From NCBI GenBank assembly GCA_009731375.1, contig BJOX01000021.1, positions 1,360,854-1,424,853 on the forward strand: 64,000 bases of DNA, given 5' to 3'. A program made the translations under genes and the position numbers. This document shows, piece by piece, positions 17,811 to 25,181 of this stretch. Source of the stretch: Paulinella micropora. Taxonomy: Eukaryota; Cercozoa; Imbricatea; Euglyphida. Numbering within the stretch: the stretch's first letter is position 1; every line of letters starts with the position of its first letter. Below the pieces are notes generated by a model. The model worked only from the letters and a program-made list of their open reading frames with translations. It was not told the DNA's origin and did not search any database.

Positions 17811-19808
17811 CTAATACAAGTCCTGACGACCCAACGCCAGCAGTCTCAGGAGGATATTGCGACTGGCGTTCATGTCGCGCCCGTGCTGCAGGGCGCACCA
17901 CTGGCAGCTATACGTCTTCGCGGCTTTGATGTCCCTCCACAGCGCCCCACATTGCGTGCACGCCTGCGTGGTGAACTCTTCGTTGCAGATCAGCACCTTG
18001 CACTTACCTACATATTCTCGCTGCAAGTTGAGCAACCGTTTGCGAAAATCTGCGTGTCGCCAGGAAAGCAGTTTTCGCTTCGTTTCCCGTGAGATCGCTT
18101 TGCCCTTGACCATGCCCGACGCTCCGAACCAAGGCAGCACGACTACGTCGTGGTTATCGAGCAGCCATCTAGCTGCTTTCTTGTGCACGTCCTGGACCAT
18201 GTTGTAGATCTTATCGCGTACTCGCGTAATAGCGCGCCGTAGGCGCCAGCGGTTGCGCTTCTTGCTGCTGTCCTTAGCCAGCAGCGCGACCTTGCTCAGC
18301 AGATTGTCGATGTGCTTTTGTAATCGGTATACGCGTGCTATGGAACCACGGCCCCATTCGGTTATCGCGCCCGAGTCCGCGTGGTACATGGTCAGAAAGC
18401 TCCTGACACCCGGATCAATGCTCACTACACGCTTGGAGTCAGGCTCCGCAAAATCGCGCTGGCGCTGCTCTATCTCTACTGGTACATGTAAGTACCATCT
18501 GCCCAAGGGATCGACCCTCAGACGCACGTCGTACTTGACTTCAAGCTTCTTGGCTCCGAGCCTACGCTCTTGTTTTCTCCAGTCCTTGGAGGTAACTGAG
18601 TCTGGTCCCAGGAAGCCCGCAAAGAAGCCCCGCTGGCGCCCCCAAACCCTGTGCGAGATCGCAATCGTAGACTTGCGCTCCTCCCACTTGCGGAAGCTGA
18701 CTCTCTTCCAGTGGAAGAACTTGCCCTTCTGGCTAAGATTTAAGATGGCCGAGGCCCTCGCCGCTTGCAGGTCCCGGATGGCCACAGCGCGGATGTCGTA
18801 GGGCACGCTGAGAAGCCACGGCCTGGCTCGTACAAATTCACTGTCTTCTTGCACAAACCGCAGGCGCAGAGTATCTAGGTCAAAGTCGCCGAGGCAGCGC
18901 ATTCTGCCGCCCATCTCAGCCCTTCTTTGCTCTCGGCGCTCCTTTTGCTCTTGACGCTCCCTGGCTTTTCTGGCCTTGATCTCTTCGGGCGTCTCCTCCT
19001 TCTCCGGCGCGTCCTTCTGCTCCTGCGACTTCTGTTCCTTTTTTTGTCGCTTGTGCTTGGCGGGCTTTCCCTCCTCCTTTTCTTGGCGCCGCCTCTTTTT
19101 ACTCGCAGCCTGCGTGGGTTGGTCTTGCTCCTGCTCCTCTTCGCTGGGCCAGGGGAAGCGCTCATCCTCTTTTCTCAGCCAGGCCACCGCCGCATTCCAG
19201 GTGGTATGAACTGCTCGAAACATCAGCCACGCCTTACGCAGCCAAGCTCGCCTGAGCTCTTTATCCCTGGTTTTTGGGTAGATCCTGCACGTGAGTGTCT
19301 TGAGCGGGGGCGTCTTACCTGCTTTCTTATTCAGAGTAAACTTCTTCTTCTTGGGCTGTTTGTTCTGAGTCTCGTCTGCTTTAGATGCGTTGCGTCTCGC
19401 GTTAGCCTGAGTTGCGGGCAGCAGTGCAAGTCGCGACTGCCAGGAGGTCTCCTGCGGGTCCTGCGGGTCCTGCGGGTCTTGCTCGGTTGTAGGATCATAC
19501 CTTCTGACCGAACTCCATGAACCGTTACCTAGGGCCCTGCTCAGAGAAATAGGCAGGCGGCTTGCGCTAGCTCTGGCCAGACCGCCTCCTGTGTAGAGAG
19601 GTAACTGCCTAGACATGTCTCTGGTAACCTCGGACCAAAACGGCGCATAAGCTAAAGACTGCTCTGGAGGAGACTGTGCGTGCCTGAACTTTTTCTCCCG
19701 GACCTTTTCTTCTCGTGGCCAACCCGCCGGCGTGGGCTGGAGGGGCGTTTTGGGATGCCATGCTCCCCCGAGGTCCCAGAGTGTGCGCCGCCTCATTGAA
19801 GAAGTCAC
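17811..19808 (-). CDS. Fanzor-type RNA-guided nuclease (TnpB homologue), 665 aa, intact
   Basis: Complete ORF. Seen: a basic, low-complexity N-terminus with a 'QDPQDPQDPQ' repeat; 'CRIYPKTRDKELRRAWL', the TnpB-like N-terminal core start; a long Lys/Arg/Glu linker; RuvC-I D465 ('VVSIDPGVRS'); no glutamate where RuvC-II normally lies ('NHDVVVLPWFG'); E610/E611 in 'CNEEFTTQACTQCG'; a zinc ribbon C617, C620, C635, C638; RuvC-III D645 in 'GRDMNASRN'. Known: Fanzors use a displaced glutamate just before the zinc ribbon and cut DNA guided by an RNA from the 3' end of their element. All catalytic residues are present, so it may be active. A DHE-derived segment is built in near residues 13-30. The element probably spans about 17626-19935; no TnpA or other transposase is adjacent. 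Confidence 0.9.
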   Translation of the reverse strand: MTSSMRRRTLWDLGGAWHPKTPLQPTPAGWPREEKVREKKFRHAQSPPEQSLAYAPFWSEVTRDMSRQLPLYTGGGLARASASRLPISLSRALGNGSWSSVRRYDPTTEQDPQDPQDPQETSWQSRLALLPATQANARRNASKADETQNKQPKKKKFTLNKKAGKTPPLKTLTCRIYPKTRDKELRRAWLRKAWLMFRAVHTTWNAAVAWLRKEDERFPWPSEEEQEQDQPTQAASKKRRRQEKEEGKPAKHKRQKKEQKSQEQKDAPEKEETPEEIKARKARERQEQKERREQRRAEMGGRMRCLGDFDLDTLRLRFVQEDSEFVRARPWLLSVPYDIRAVAIRDLQAARASAILNLSQKGKFFHWKRVSFRKWEERKSTIAISHRVWGRQRGFFAGFLGPDSVTSKDWRKQERRLGAKKLEVKYDVRLRVDPLGRWYLHVPVEIEQRQRDFAEPDSKRVVSIDPGVRSFLTMYHADSGAITEWGRGSIARVYRLQKHIDNLLSKVALLAKDSSKKRNRWRLRRAITRVRDKIYNMVQDVHKKAARWLLDNHDVVVLPWFGASGMVKGKAISRETKRKLLSWRHADFRKRLLNLQREYVGKCKVLICNEEFTTQACTQCGALWRDIKAAKTYSCQWCALQHGRDMNASRNILLRLLALGRQDLY
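19718..19771 (-). repeat. DHE built into the intact Fanzor reading frame
   Basis: On the coding strand: GGGGGAGCATGGCATCCC, then AGCCCACGCCGGCGGGTT. Both arms are degenerate. It encodes 'HPKTPLQPTPAGW', compared with 'LQPALAGW' encoded by fresher DHEs. The same segment is in copy A. Confidence 0.55.
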
Positions 19809-20347
19809 TCGTCGGATGGCTTAGACGGAGCTTGTATCAGCTTCATCTAAGCCATAAAGCCAAGGGCAGGGCCATGCCTGTAGCTGGTCACAAAGTGGGC
19901 AGGTTGAATTTGTGGGTTTAGAGGGAGAGCAAAAANNNNNNNNNNNNNNNNNNNNNNNNNNNNNNNNNNNNNNNNNNNNNNNNNNNNNNNNNNNNNNNNN
20001 NNNNNNNNNNNNNNNNNNNNNNNNNNNNNNNNNNNNNNNNNNNNNNNNNNNNNNNNNNNNNNNNNNNNNNNNNNGTTTTCTCCCTCCCCTGTTTTCCCCC
20101 TCCCCTCTCCTCTCTCCCTCTCTCTCTTCTTTCTTGTGTGTGAAAATTGTTGCGAGGTGTACGCGCATGCGTGATTCTCCGGGAAAAGCTGGAGCATAAC
20201 GGGAGGGGAGGCGGGACGGGAGAGGTAGGGGCGCGCTTTGCCTGTACAAGGGAAATTCTTGCAGAAATACCCCTGACAAAATTTTAATCTTGGCACTGAG
20301 AACTAAGAAAGTTTGTAAGGGAGAGGAAAGAAGCATGGTTGGAGTGG
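19809..20347. other. Fanzor left end, gap, repeat A; no gene
   Basis: 19809-19935 is the putative Fanzor left end (matches 10099-10225, 22180-22320 and 40205-40260). 19936-20074 is N. 20075-20230 is pyrimidine-rich with no convincing ORF. 20231-20312 holds 'GCGCGCTTTGCC' and the repeat A core CTGACAAAATTTTAAT. Confidence 0.6.
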
Positions 20348-21011
20348 GGCGCCAAGAACTGCAACAAAAATTTTTATTAATTAAAAATCAAAGAGATCTT
20401 ACGCTTGACAGGCAAAACGGGGCGGGGCGTGGTACAGGCAGGCTGAGGCAGCTGGGGGCAAAGGCCCCCAAGCCCCCTCCATAGACCGGCAGACAGCTGG
20501 AGAAGGGATCCAGTCAAAGAATATAACGAACCACTTGATTTCGAGTTTCAATTTAAAAAAAACGTGGCCTTGGCACATCCCTTTCCCTTTTCTGCCACAC
20601 CCGCTGGAACTAAGAAAGTGAGAGGAAAGAAGCATGGTTGGAGTGGGGCGCCGAAAACTGCAACACAAAACTTTTCTTACACTTGACACTGAAAACCAAG
20701 AGAGAGGCGGATTGGATTGAAAGCTTAGAGAGGTGAGAAACCCTCCAGAGACCGGCAGAGGGGGGCAAATCCTCCCAAGCCCCCCCCCCTTTCAGCCCGC
20801 GCCGGGGAGCATGACCCCCCCGCGCCCCCTGCCCTCTTCTCGCNNNNNNNNNNNNNNNNNNNNNNNNNNNNNNNNNNNNNNNNNNNNNNNNNNNNNNNNN
20901 NNNNGGGGGGGGGGGGGAAGGGGTGGGGGACGGGAGAGGCAGGGGCGCGCTTCGCCGGTGTATAAAAAAATTTAATAACAAAATTCTCTGACAAAATTTC
21001 GATCTTGACAC
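20348..21011. repeat. Nested dispersed repeats and a gap; no gene
   Basis: Contains two copies of GGCGCCAAGAACTGCAAC-type repeat (20348, 20647), repeat A pieces, an RE copy at 20710-20757, a degenerate DHE (AGCCCGCGCCGGGGAGCAT, about 20795) and a gap at 20844-20904. Frames are short and run through repeats. Confidence 0.6.
20710..20757 (-). repeat. RE copy (Fanzor right-end-like)
   Basis: Minus strand CCGGTCTCTGGAGGG...GCTTTCAATCCAATC, abutting repeat A (CTTGACACTGAAAACC) on its outer side. Confidence 0.65.
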
Positions 21012-21400
21012 TTAGAACTGAGAGCCGTGCCAGCAGCTTCGGAGGCAGGGAATCGACGCACGTGCTGCTGAGGTCTAGGCTTTCTAGACTCGTATACCTG
21101 ACATCAAGCGCCAAGGCAACAAACTTATCGTCAACGGAATCGCAGCCATGCTAAGAAAGCTCGCTTATACTGGTGATTAGCCATTGAAAAGTTGTTGCCC
21201 AAGCAAGTGCCTTTGCCGGCCGCGCAAGCGTGCAATTGATTAGTCGGACCCTCTGCTCGCAGCTTGTACAAACCCCCGCGCAGTCCTCGCAGAGGCGCAG
21301 CTGTAAGTCAAATTTGCCCTTGTGCTTCTTCAGATTCCGACCCCAGTGAGCAAGCGCCACTCGTTAGCAGTTCCCAGAGATGGCGTGCTCTCATGGGTAG
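21012..21400 (-). pseudogene. Decayed LRR-like gene
   Basis: One frame encodes 'ALDVRYTSLESLDLSSTCVD', a leucine-rich-repeat pattern. The adjacent upstream ORF (21151-21360) encodes 'LRLCEDCAGVCTSCEQRV' and 'AWATTFQWLITSISELS'. The two are out of frame with each other, and the only ATG upstream (about 21396) is in a third frame. A single ancestral F-box/LRR-type protein, now broken, is the simplest reading. Confidence 0.4.
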
Positions 21401-21479
21401 ATTATCTCTTTGATCTTAAAGGCAGATCGTGCTTGTCTCGTACTGCACGCGCAGCGACCCGTCGACCCGTCGACCTCGA

Positions 21480-21650
21480 GCGTCGCCACTAGCGTCTTGC
21501 TCTGCAGCTAAGCTGCGTACTAAAGAACTGAACGCATCAGATACTTGGCGGGGAGGCCATAGGCTTCGAAGAATTGCTGAGCCTCCAAGTCGCCACCGCG
21601 CGCTAGCTCCAGATTTTTGGTTCGCAGCTCAAACTCTGCGGTTCCGGCTC
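21480..21650 (-). pseudogene. Truncated copy of the gene at 24145-24757
   Basis: Matches 24100-24270 closely on the same strand ('RTKNLELARGGDLEAQQFFE', 'GLPAKYLMRSV'). The homology ends at a CAGGGGGGCAAGGCCCCCCG hairpin (about 21652-21675), so it is cut at a DHE. Confidence 0.7.
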
Positions 21651-21675
21651 GCAGGGGGGCAAGGCCCCCCGAGCC

Positions 21676-22179
21676 CTTGCTCCCCGCGCCGCCTCATTGG
21701 AGAAGGCACTCGTCGGATGGCTTAGATGGNNNNNNNNNNNNNNNNNNNNNNNNNNNNNNNNNNNNNNNNNNNNNNNNNNNNNNNNNNNNNNNNNNNNNNN
21801 NNNNNNNNNNNNNNNNNNNNNNNNNNNNNNNNNNNNNNNNNNNNNNNNNNNNNNNNNNNNNNNNNNNNNNNNNNNNNNNNNNNNNNNNNNNNNNNNNNNN
21901 NNNNNNNNNNNNNNNNNNNNNNNNNNNNNNNNNNNNNNNNNNNNNNNNNNNNNNNNNNNNNNNNNNNNNNNNNNNNNNNNNNNNNNNNNNNNNNNNNNNN
22001 NNNNNNNNNNNNNNNNNNNNNNNNNNNNNNNNNNNNNNNNNNNNNNNNNTCCTTCCCCGTTTTCCCCCTCCCCTTCCCTTCCCTCTCCCTCTTTCCCCCC
22101 AAGCAGGGGGAGAGAGCGGACAGAAAAAAGGGGGGGGCGCCCCCCCCCCTTGGGCTCCAGGAGAAAGTTGAACTACGTT
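21676..22179. other. Fanzor left-end scrap and assembly gap
   Basis: 21688-21729 (CCTCATTGGAG ... CTCGTCGGATGGCTTAGA) repeats the Fanzor left end. 21730-22049 is N. 22050-22179 is C/T-rich with a GGGGGGGCGCCCCCCC palindrome. No gene. Confidence 0.7.
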
Positions 22180-22324
22180 TGCTTCTCTTCTAAAGCCGCA
22201 AATCTAACTTGGCCACTTTGTGAGCAAGTACAGGCATGGCCCTACACTTGGCTTTATGGGCTCTGTCTCGACTACAAACTCCGTCTAAGTCATCCGACGA
22301 GTAACTTCTCCAATGAGGCGGCGC

Positions 22325-22376
22325 AGGGGGCAAGGCCCCCCGAGCCCCCCCCTTCAGCCCGCGTTAGCGGGCTGGC
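22325..22376 (+). repeat. DHE 7
   Basis: GGGGGCAAGGCCCCCCG and AGCCCGCGTTAGCGGGCT; short form, in the N-terminal part of Fanzor copy C. Confidence 0.85.
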
Positions 22377-22466
22377 AGCGGGACGAAAAGGTCCGAGAAA
22401 AGAAGTCCAGACCTACGCCGGCTCCTCCGGAGCCACCTTTAGCTTATGCACCGTTCTGGGATCAGT

Positions 22467-22518
22467 CCGGGGGGCAAGGCCCCCCGAGCCCCCCCTTCAG
22501 CCCGCGCTAGCGGGCTGG
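22467..22518 (+). repeat. DHE 8
   Basis: CGGGGGGCAAGGCCCCCCG and AGCCCGCGCTAGCGGGCT; joins 'APFWDQS' to 'YEPTTAQGPQETS' of the Fanzor ORF. Confidence 0.87.
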
Positions 22519-22713
22519 TACGAGCCAACAACCGCACAAGGCCCGCAGGAGACCTCCTGGCAATCGCGACTTGCATTACTACCCGCAACTTAGGCCAACG
22601 CGCGCCGCAGCGCAGCCAAAACAGGCGAGACACAGAATAAGCAGCCCAAGAAGAAAAAATTCAGTCTTAACAAGAAGGCGAGCAAGACGCCCCCGCTCAA
22701 GACACTTACGTGC

Positions 22714-22785
22714 CAGGGGGCATGCCCCCCGTGCCCACCCTTTGAGCCCAGCGTGCCCTCCCTTCAGCCCGCGTAAGCGGGCTGG
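22714..22785 (+). repeat. DHE 9 (long form)
   Basis: AGGGGGCATGCCCCCCG, AGCCCAGCGTGCCCTC, AGCCCGCGTAAGCGGGCT; inserted after CTTACGTGCC and before GGTAAAAAGAGGC. It has the same junctions as the DHE in the gene at 50895-51905. Confidence 0.88.
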
Positions 22786-23191
22786 TAAAAAGAGGCGGCG
22801 CCAAGAAAAAAAGGAGGAAAAGCCTGCCAAGCACAAGCGACAAAAAAAAGAAGAGAAGCCGCAGGAGCAGAAGGACGAGCTGCAGAAGGAGGAGACGCCC
22901 GAAGAGATCAAGGCCAGGAAAGCCAGAGAACGTCAAGAACAAAAGGAGCGCCGAGAACAAAGAAGGGCCGAGATGGGCGGTAGAATGCGCTGCTTGGGCG
23001 ACTTTGATTTGGATACTCTGCGCCTGCGGTTTGTGAAACAAGATAGCGAATTTGTGCGAGCTAGGCCGTGGCTTCTCAGCGTGCCCTACGACATCCGCGA
23101 AGTGGCCATCCGGGATCTTCAAGCAGCCCGGGCCTCTGCCATCTCAAATCTTAGCCAGAAGGGCAAGTTCTTTCACTGGAAGAGAGTCAAC

Positions 23192-23241
23192 TCGGGGGGC
23201 AAGCCCCCCGAACCCCCCTTTAGCCCGCGCCCGCGGGCTGG
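23192..23241 (+). repeat. DHE 10
   Basis: CGGGGGGCAAGCCCCCCG and AGCCCGCGCCCGCGGGCT; joins 'FFHWKRVN' to 'SKKRNRHRL', replacing about 140 codons. Confidence 0.87.
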
Positions 23242-23343
23242 CAGCAAGAAGCGCAACCGCCATCGCTTGCGACGCGCTATTACTCGAGTGCGTGATAGGA
23301 TCTACAACATGGTCCAGGACGTGCACAAGAAAGCCGCAAGATG

Positions 23344-23445
23344 CGGGGGGCGGCGCCCCCCGCTTCCCCCCCTGCAGCCCGCGCCGGGGGGCATGCCCCC
23401 CGTGCCCCCCCTTTTCTCCGTTCCAGCCCGCGCCAGCGGGGTGGC
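23344..23445 (+). repeat. DHE 11, double element
   Basis: GGGGGGCGGCGCCCCCCG, AGCCCGCGCCGGGGGGCATG and AGCCCGCGCCAGCGGGGT; two DHEs fused head to tail before the zinc-ribbon scrap. Confidence 0.8.
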
Positions 23446-23514
23446 ACAGGCGTGTACGCAATGCGGGGCTCTGTGGAGAGACATCAAAGCCGCGAAGACG
23501 TATAGTTGTGAGTG
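23446..23514 (+). pseudogene. Fanzor zinc-ribbon mini-fragment
   Basis: Same 66-bp module as 7618-7684, with identical junctions to flanking DHEs. Confidence 0.8.
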
Positions 23515-23574
23515 CCACCCCGCTGGCGCGGGCTGGAATGGAGAAAAGGGGGGGCGCGGGGGGCATGCCCCCCG
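23515..23574 (-). repeat. DHE 12 (inverted)
   Basis: ACCCCGCTGGCGCGGGCT and CGGGGGGCATGCCCCCCG; joins the zinc-ribbon scrap to the RE copy. Confidence 0.8.
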
Positions 23575-23576
23575 GG

Positions 23577-23650
23577 CCGCGTGCTGCCCTTTCTCTTTCC
23601 CAGCTGTAGGAATCTGGGGGAGGTTCACCTCCTCAAGATTTCAATCCGAT
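23577..23650 (+). repeat. RE copy (Fanzor right-end-like)
   Basis: GCCGCGTGCTGCCCTTTC, CCCAGCTGTAGGAATCTGG, GATTTCAATCCGATC, then a copy-specific CGGGGTGGGAGAGG. CAGCTGTAGGAATCT matches the intact element more closely than other copies do. Confidence 0.7.
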
Positions 23651-24050
23651 CCGGGGTGGGAGAGGCTGCTCCAGCTGCAGCAAGGGCAAGTGAGGCTTGC
23701 TCAGCCGCTGCTTTTTTTATGCGCGACTGCGTAGTACAGGTGGAATAAAAAAAGAATTCTATTTCAAAAAGAAAAAGAGAAGACTGAGAAAGGGAAAAAA
23801 CTAAAAGAAAAATTTTTTATTAAAAACAGCTCGACGAAGTCCTCTAAACTTAGCAACGGCAGCTGGAAGGCCGCGCGGGGGGCAGCACGCAGCACATCCC
23901 TGCGCCAGAATTCGAGCACCCTTCCCCCGGGGAGAAGAAGGGAACGGGGGGGGGGGGGGGGGGGCCAAAANNNNNNNNNNCCCCCCTCCAGTGACACTTT
24001 TTGTTAAGCTTTAATAAAAGAATTTCACACTTTCTTAATATTATGCGCAA
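23651..24050. other. Gene scrap, AT-rich spacer and 10-N gap
   Basis: 23655-23743 encodes 'SAAAFFMRDCVVQVE', a tail like that at 13200. The AT-rich piece 23745-23850 is the inverted counterpart of 13270-13375. 23971-23980 is N. No complete gene. Confidence 0.5.
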
Positions 24051-24144
24051 GCTTAATCATCCGAAGTATAGCGTACTGCACGCGCATAGACTCGTCGACC
24101 TCGAGCGTTGCCATCAGCGTCTTGCTCTGCAGCTAAGCTGCGTA

Positions 24145-24757
24145 CTAAGGAACTGAACGCATCAGATACTTGGCGGGGAGGCCACAGGCTTCGAAGAATT
24201 GCTGGGCCTCCAAGTCGCCACCGCGCGCTAGCTCCAGCTTCTTGGTTCGCAGCTCAAACTCTGCGGTTCCGGCGCGCACTAGTCCGTGGGGCTCGTCAAG
24301 CGTGTACAGGTACAAATCGTCGCCGAGGACTTCGCCTGCCATCGTAGCCTCCAGCTCGCTCTCTACCTCGAAGTCTTCCCCGTGACCCCAGGCATTCTTT
24401 TGAACCAGATACAAGAACCAATGTGCCAGCGGAATAGCGGTGCTGTTGAGGTTGCAGCGGGGCAGCCGCGCGCACATGATCCGCGCGACCTCGCTGAAGA
24501 CCCGAGTGCCATCCGGGGGGCAAGGCCCCCCGAGCCCCCTCCCTTCAGCCCGCGCTAGCGGGCTGGTACCGTTCGCGTACATGCTTGGCGTGCAGGGTCA
24601 GGGACCTCGCTAGCTTTTCGGAAAAAGTTCTGGCGTGTTCCGTCATCATTCGCGACCAGCGCGGGTCCCCCTTGCAGGTAGACCCCGCAGGCCGCAGCTC
24701 GTTCTCGGCTGTATCGTCTTCTTCCTCCGCAGAGAGCATGAGCGCCAATTTTTTCAT
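24145..24757 (-). pseudogene. Unknown gene interrupted by a DHE
   Basis: ATG at 24757 ('MKKLALMLSAEEEDD...') runs in one frame to 'HAKHVRERYQ'. A DHE (24512-24566) follows, and the reading then continues in another frame from 'TRVFSEVARIMCARLPRCN' to 'ACGLPAKYLMRSVP' at 24145. The two halves look like one protein of about 190 residues (Arg/His-rich middle, Glu-rich C-terminal part). A truncated relative lies at 21480-21650, and the C-terminal 'GLPxxYL' is shared with 12287-12471. Function unknown. Confidence 0.6.
24512..24566 (+). repeat. DHE 13
   Basis: CGGGGGGCAAGGCCCCCCG and AGCCCGCGCTAGCGGGCT, nearly identical to DHE 8 but in an unrelated gene. Confidence 0.88.
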
Positions 24758-25181
24758 ACCCCCCTACCCCTTCTCTGAGGGAAGGAGAGGAGAGAAGGGA
24801 GGAAGGGGAGACGGAGGGGAAGTAGAAGGAAAGAGGGGGAGGCGCCCCTCCCCTCTTCTGCACCTTTCGTTTTGTTTAAGGAGGACGGGGATATGAAGAA
24901 CATGTCATTTGCGCACCGAAAGATTTTATTAAAAACTTGACTACGACAAGCATTAAGAAAATCTGCGACTAATTATAAGGAATTAACAACAGGTCAAGCT
25001 TGCGCTTAGCCCAGCAGATGTTTACATTGCTTCTGGATTTTAGTGCTAAAGTACATGTTTGCCGAGCTTCGTACTTAAATTTATTCAATATAAATCTGCC
25101 TTTTTTTTGCTAGGAACCTTTGCTGTGCAGGCTGGGGCTAGACATATCTGGAAAACAAAAAGAACCCCTAGCAAACTTTTT
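24758..25181. other. Intergenic; no gene
   Basis: 24758-24870 is a purine/pyrimidine-asymmetric G/A-rich tract. 24900-25181 is AT-rich with no ORF. Just before 25182 the 3' flank shared with the HNH gene at 10782 (AACCCCTAGCAAAC) is seen. Confidence 0.6.

Larger units (their letters stand above)
22180..23585 (+). pseudogene. Fanzor copy C, five coding blocks separated by DHEs
   Basis: The left end (22180-22312) is followed by fragments of the Fanzor ORF in correct order: 'EKVREKKSRP...LAYAPFWDQS', 'QETSWQSRLALLPAT' region to 'KTPPLKTLTC', linker 'KKRRRQEKKEEKPAKHKRQK' to 'SQKGKFFHWKRVN', 'SKKRNRHRLRRAITRVRD' to 'VHKKAAR', and the zinc-ribbon scrap 'CTQCGALWRDIKAAKTYSC'. At every block boundary there is a DHE where coding sequence of the intact gene is missing. 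It ends in an RE copy. Non-functional as a nuclease, but both ends are kept. Confidence 0.88.

Noticed and set aside
18253-19520. Leu/Phe-rich plus-strand ORFs opposite the Fanzor gene
   Set aside because: Complement of the Lys/Glu-rich linker; no signal of their own.
17560-20000. TnpA-type transposase next to Fanzor
   Set aside because: No Y1/HUH or serine transposase motif was found in neighbouring frames; the element appears to depend on something else for movement.
22180-23585. DHEs as spliced introns of Fanzor copy C
   Set aside because: They lack GT-AG borders, and coding sequence is missing at the junctions rather than merely interrupted.
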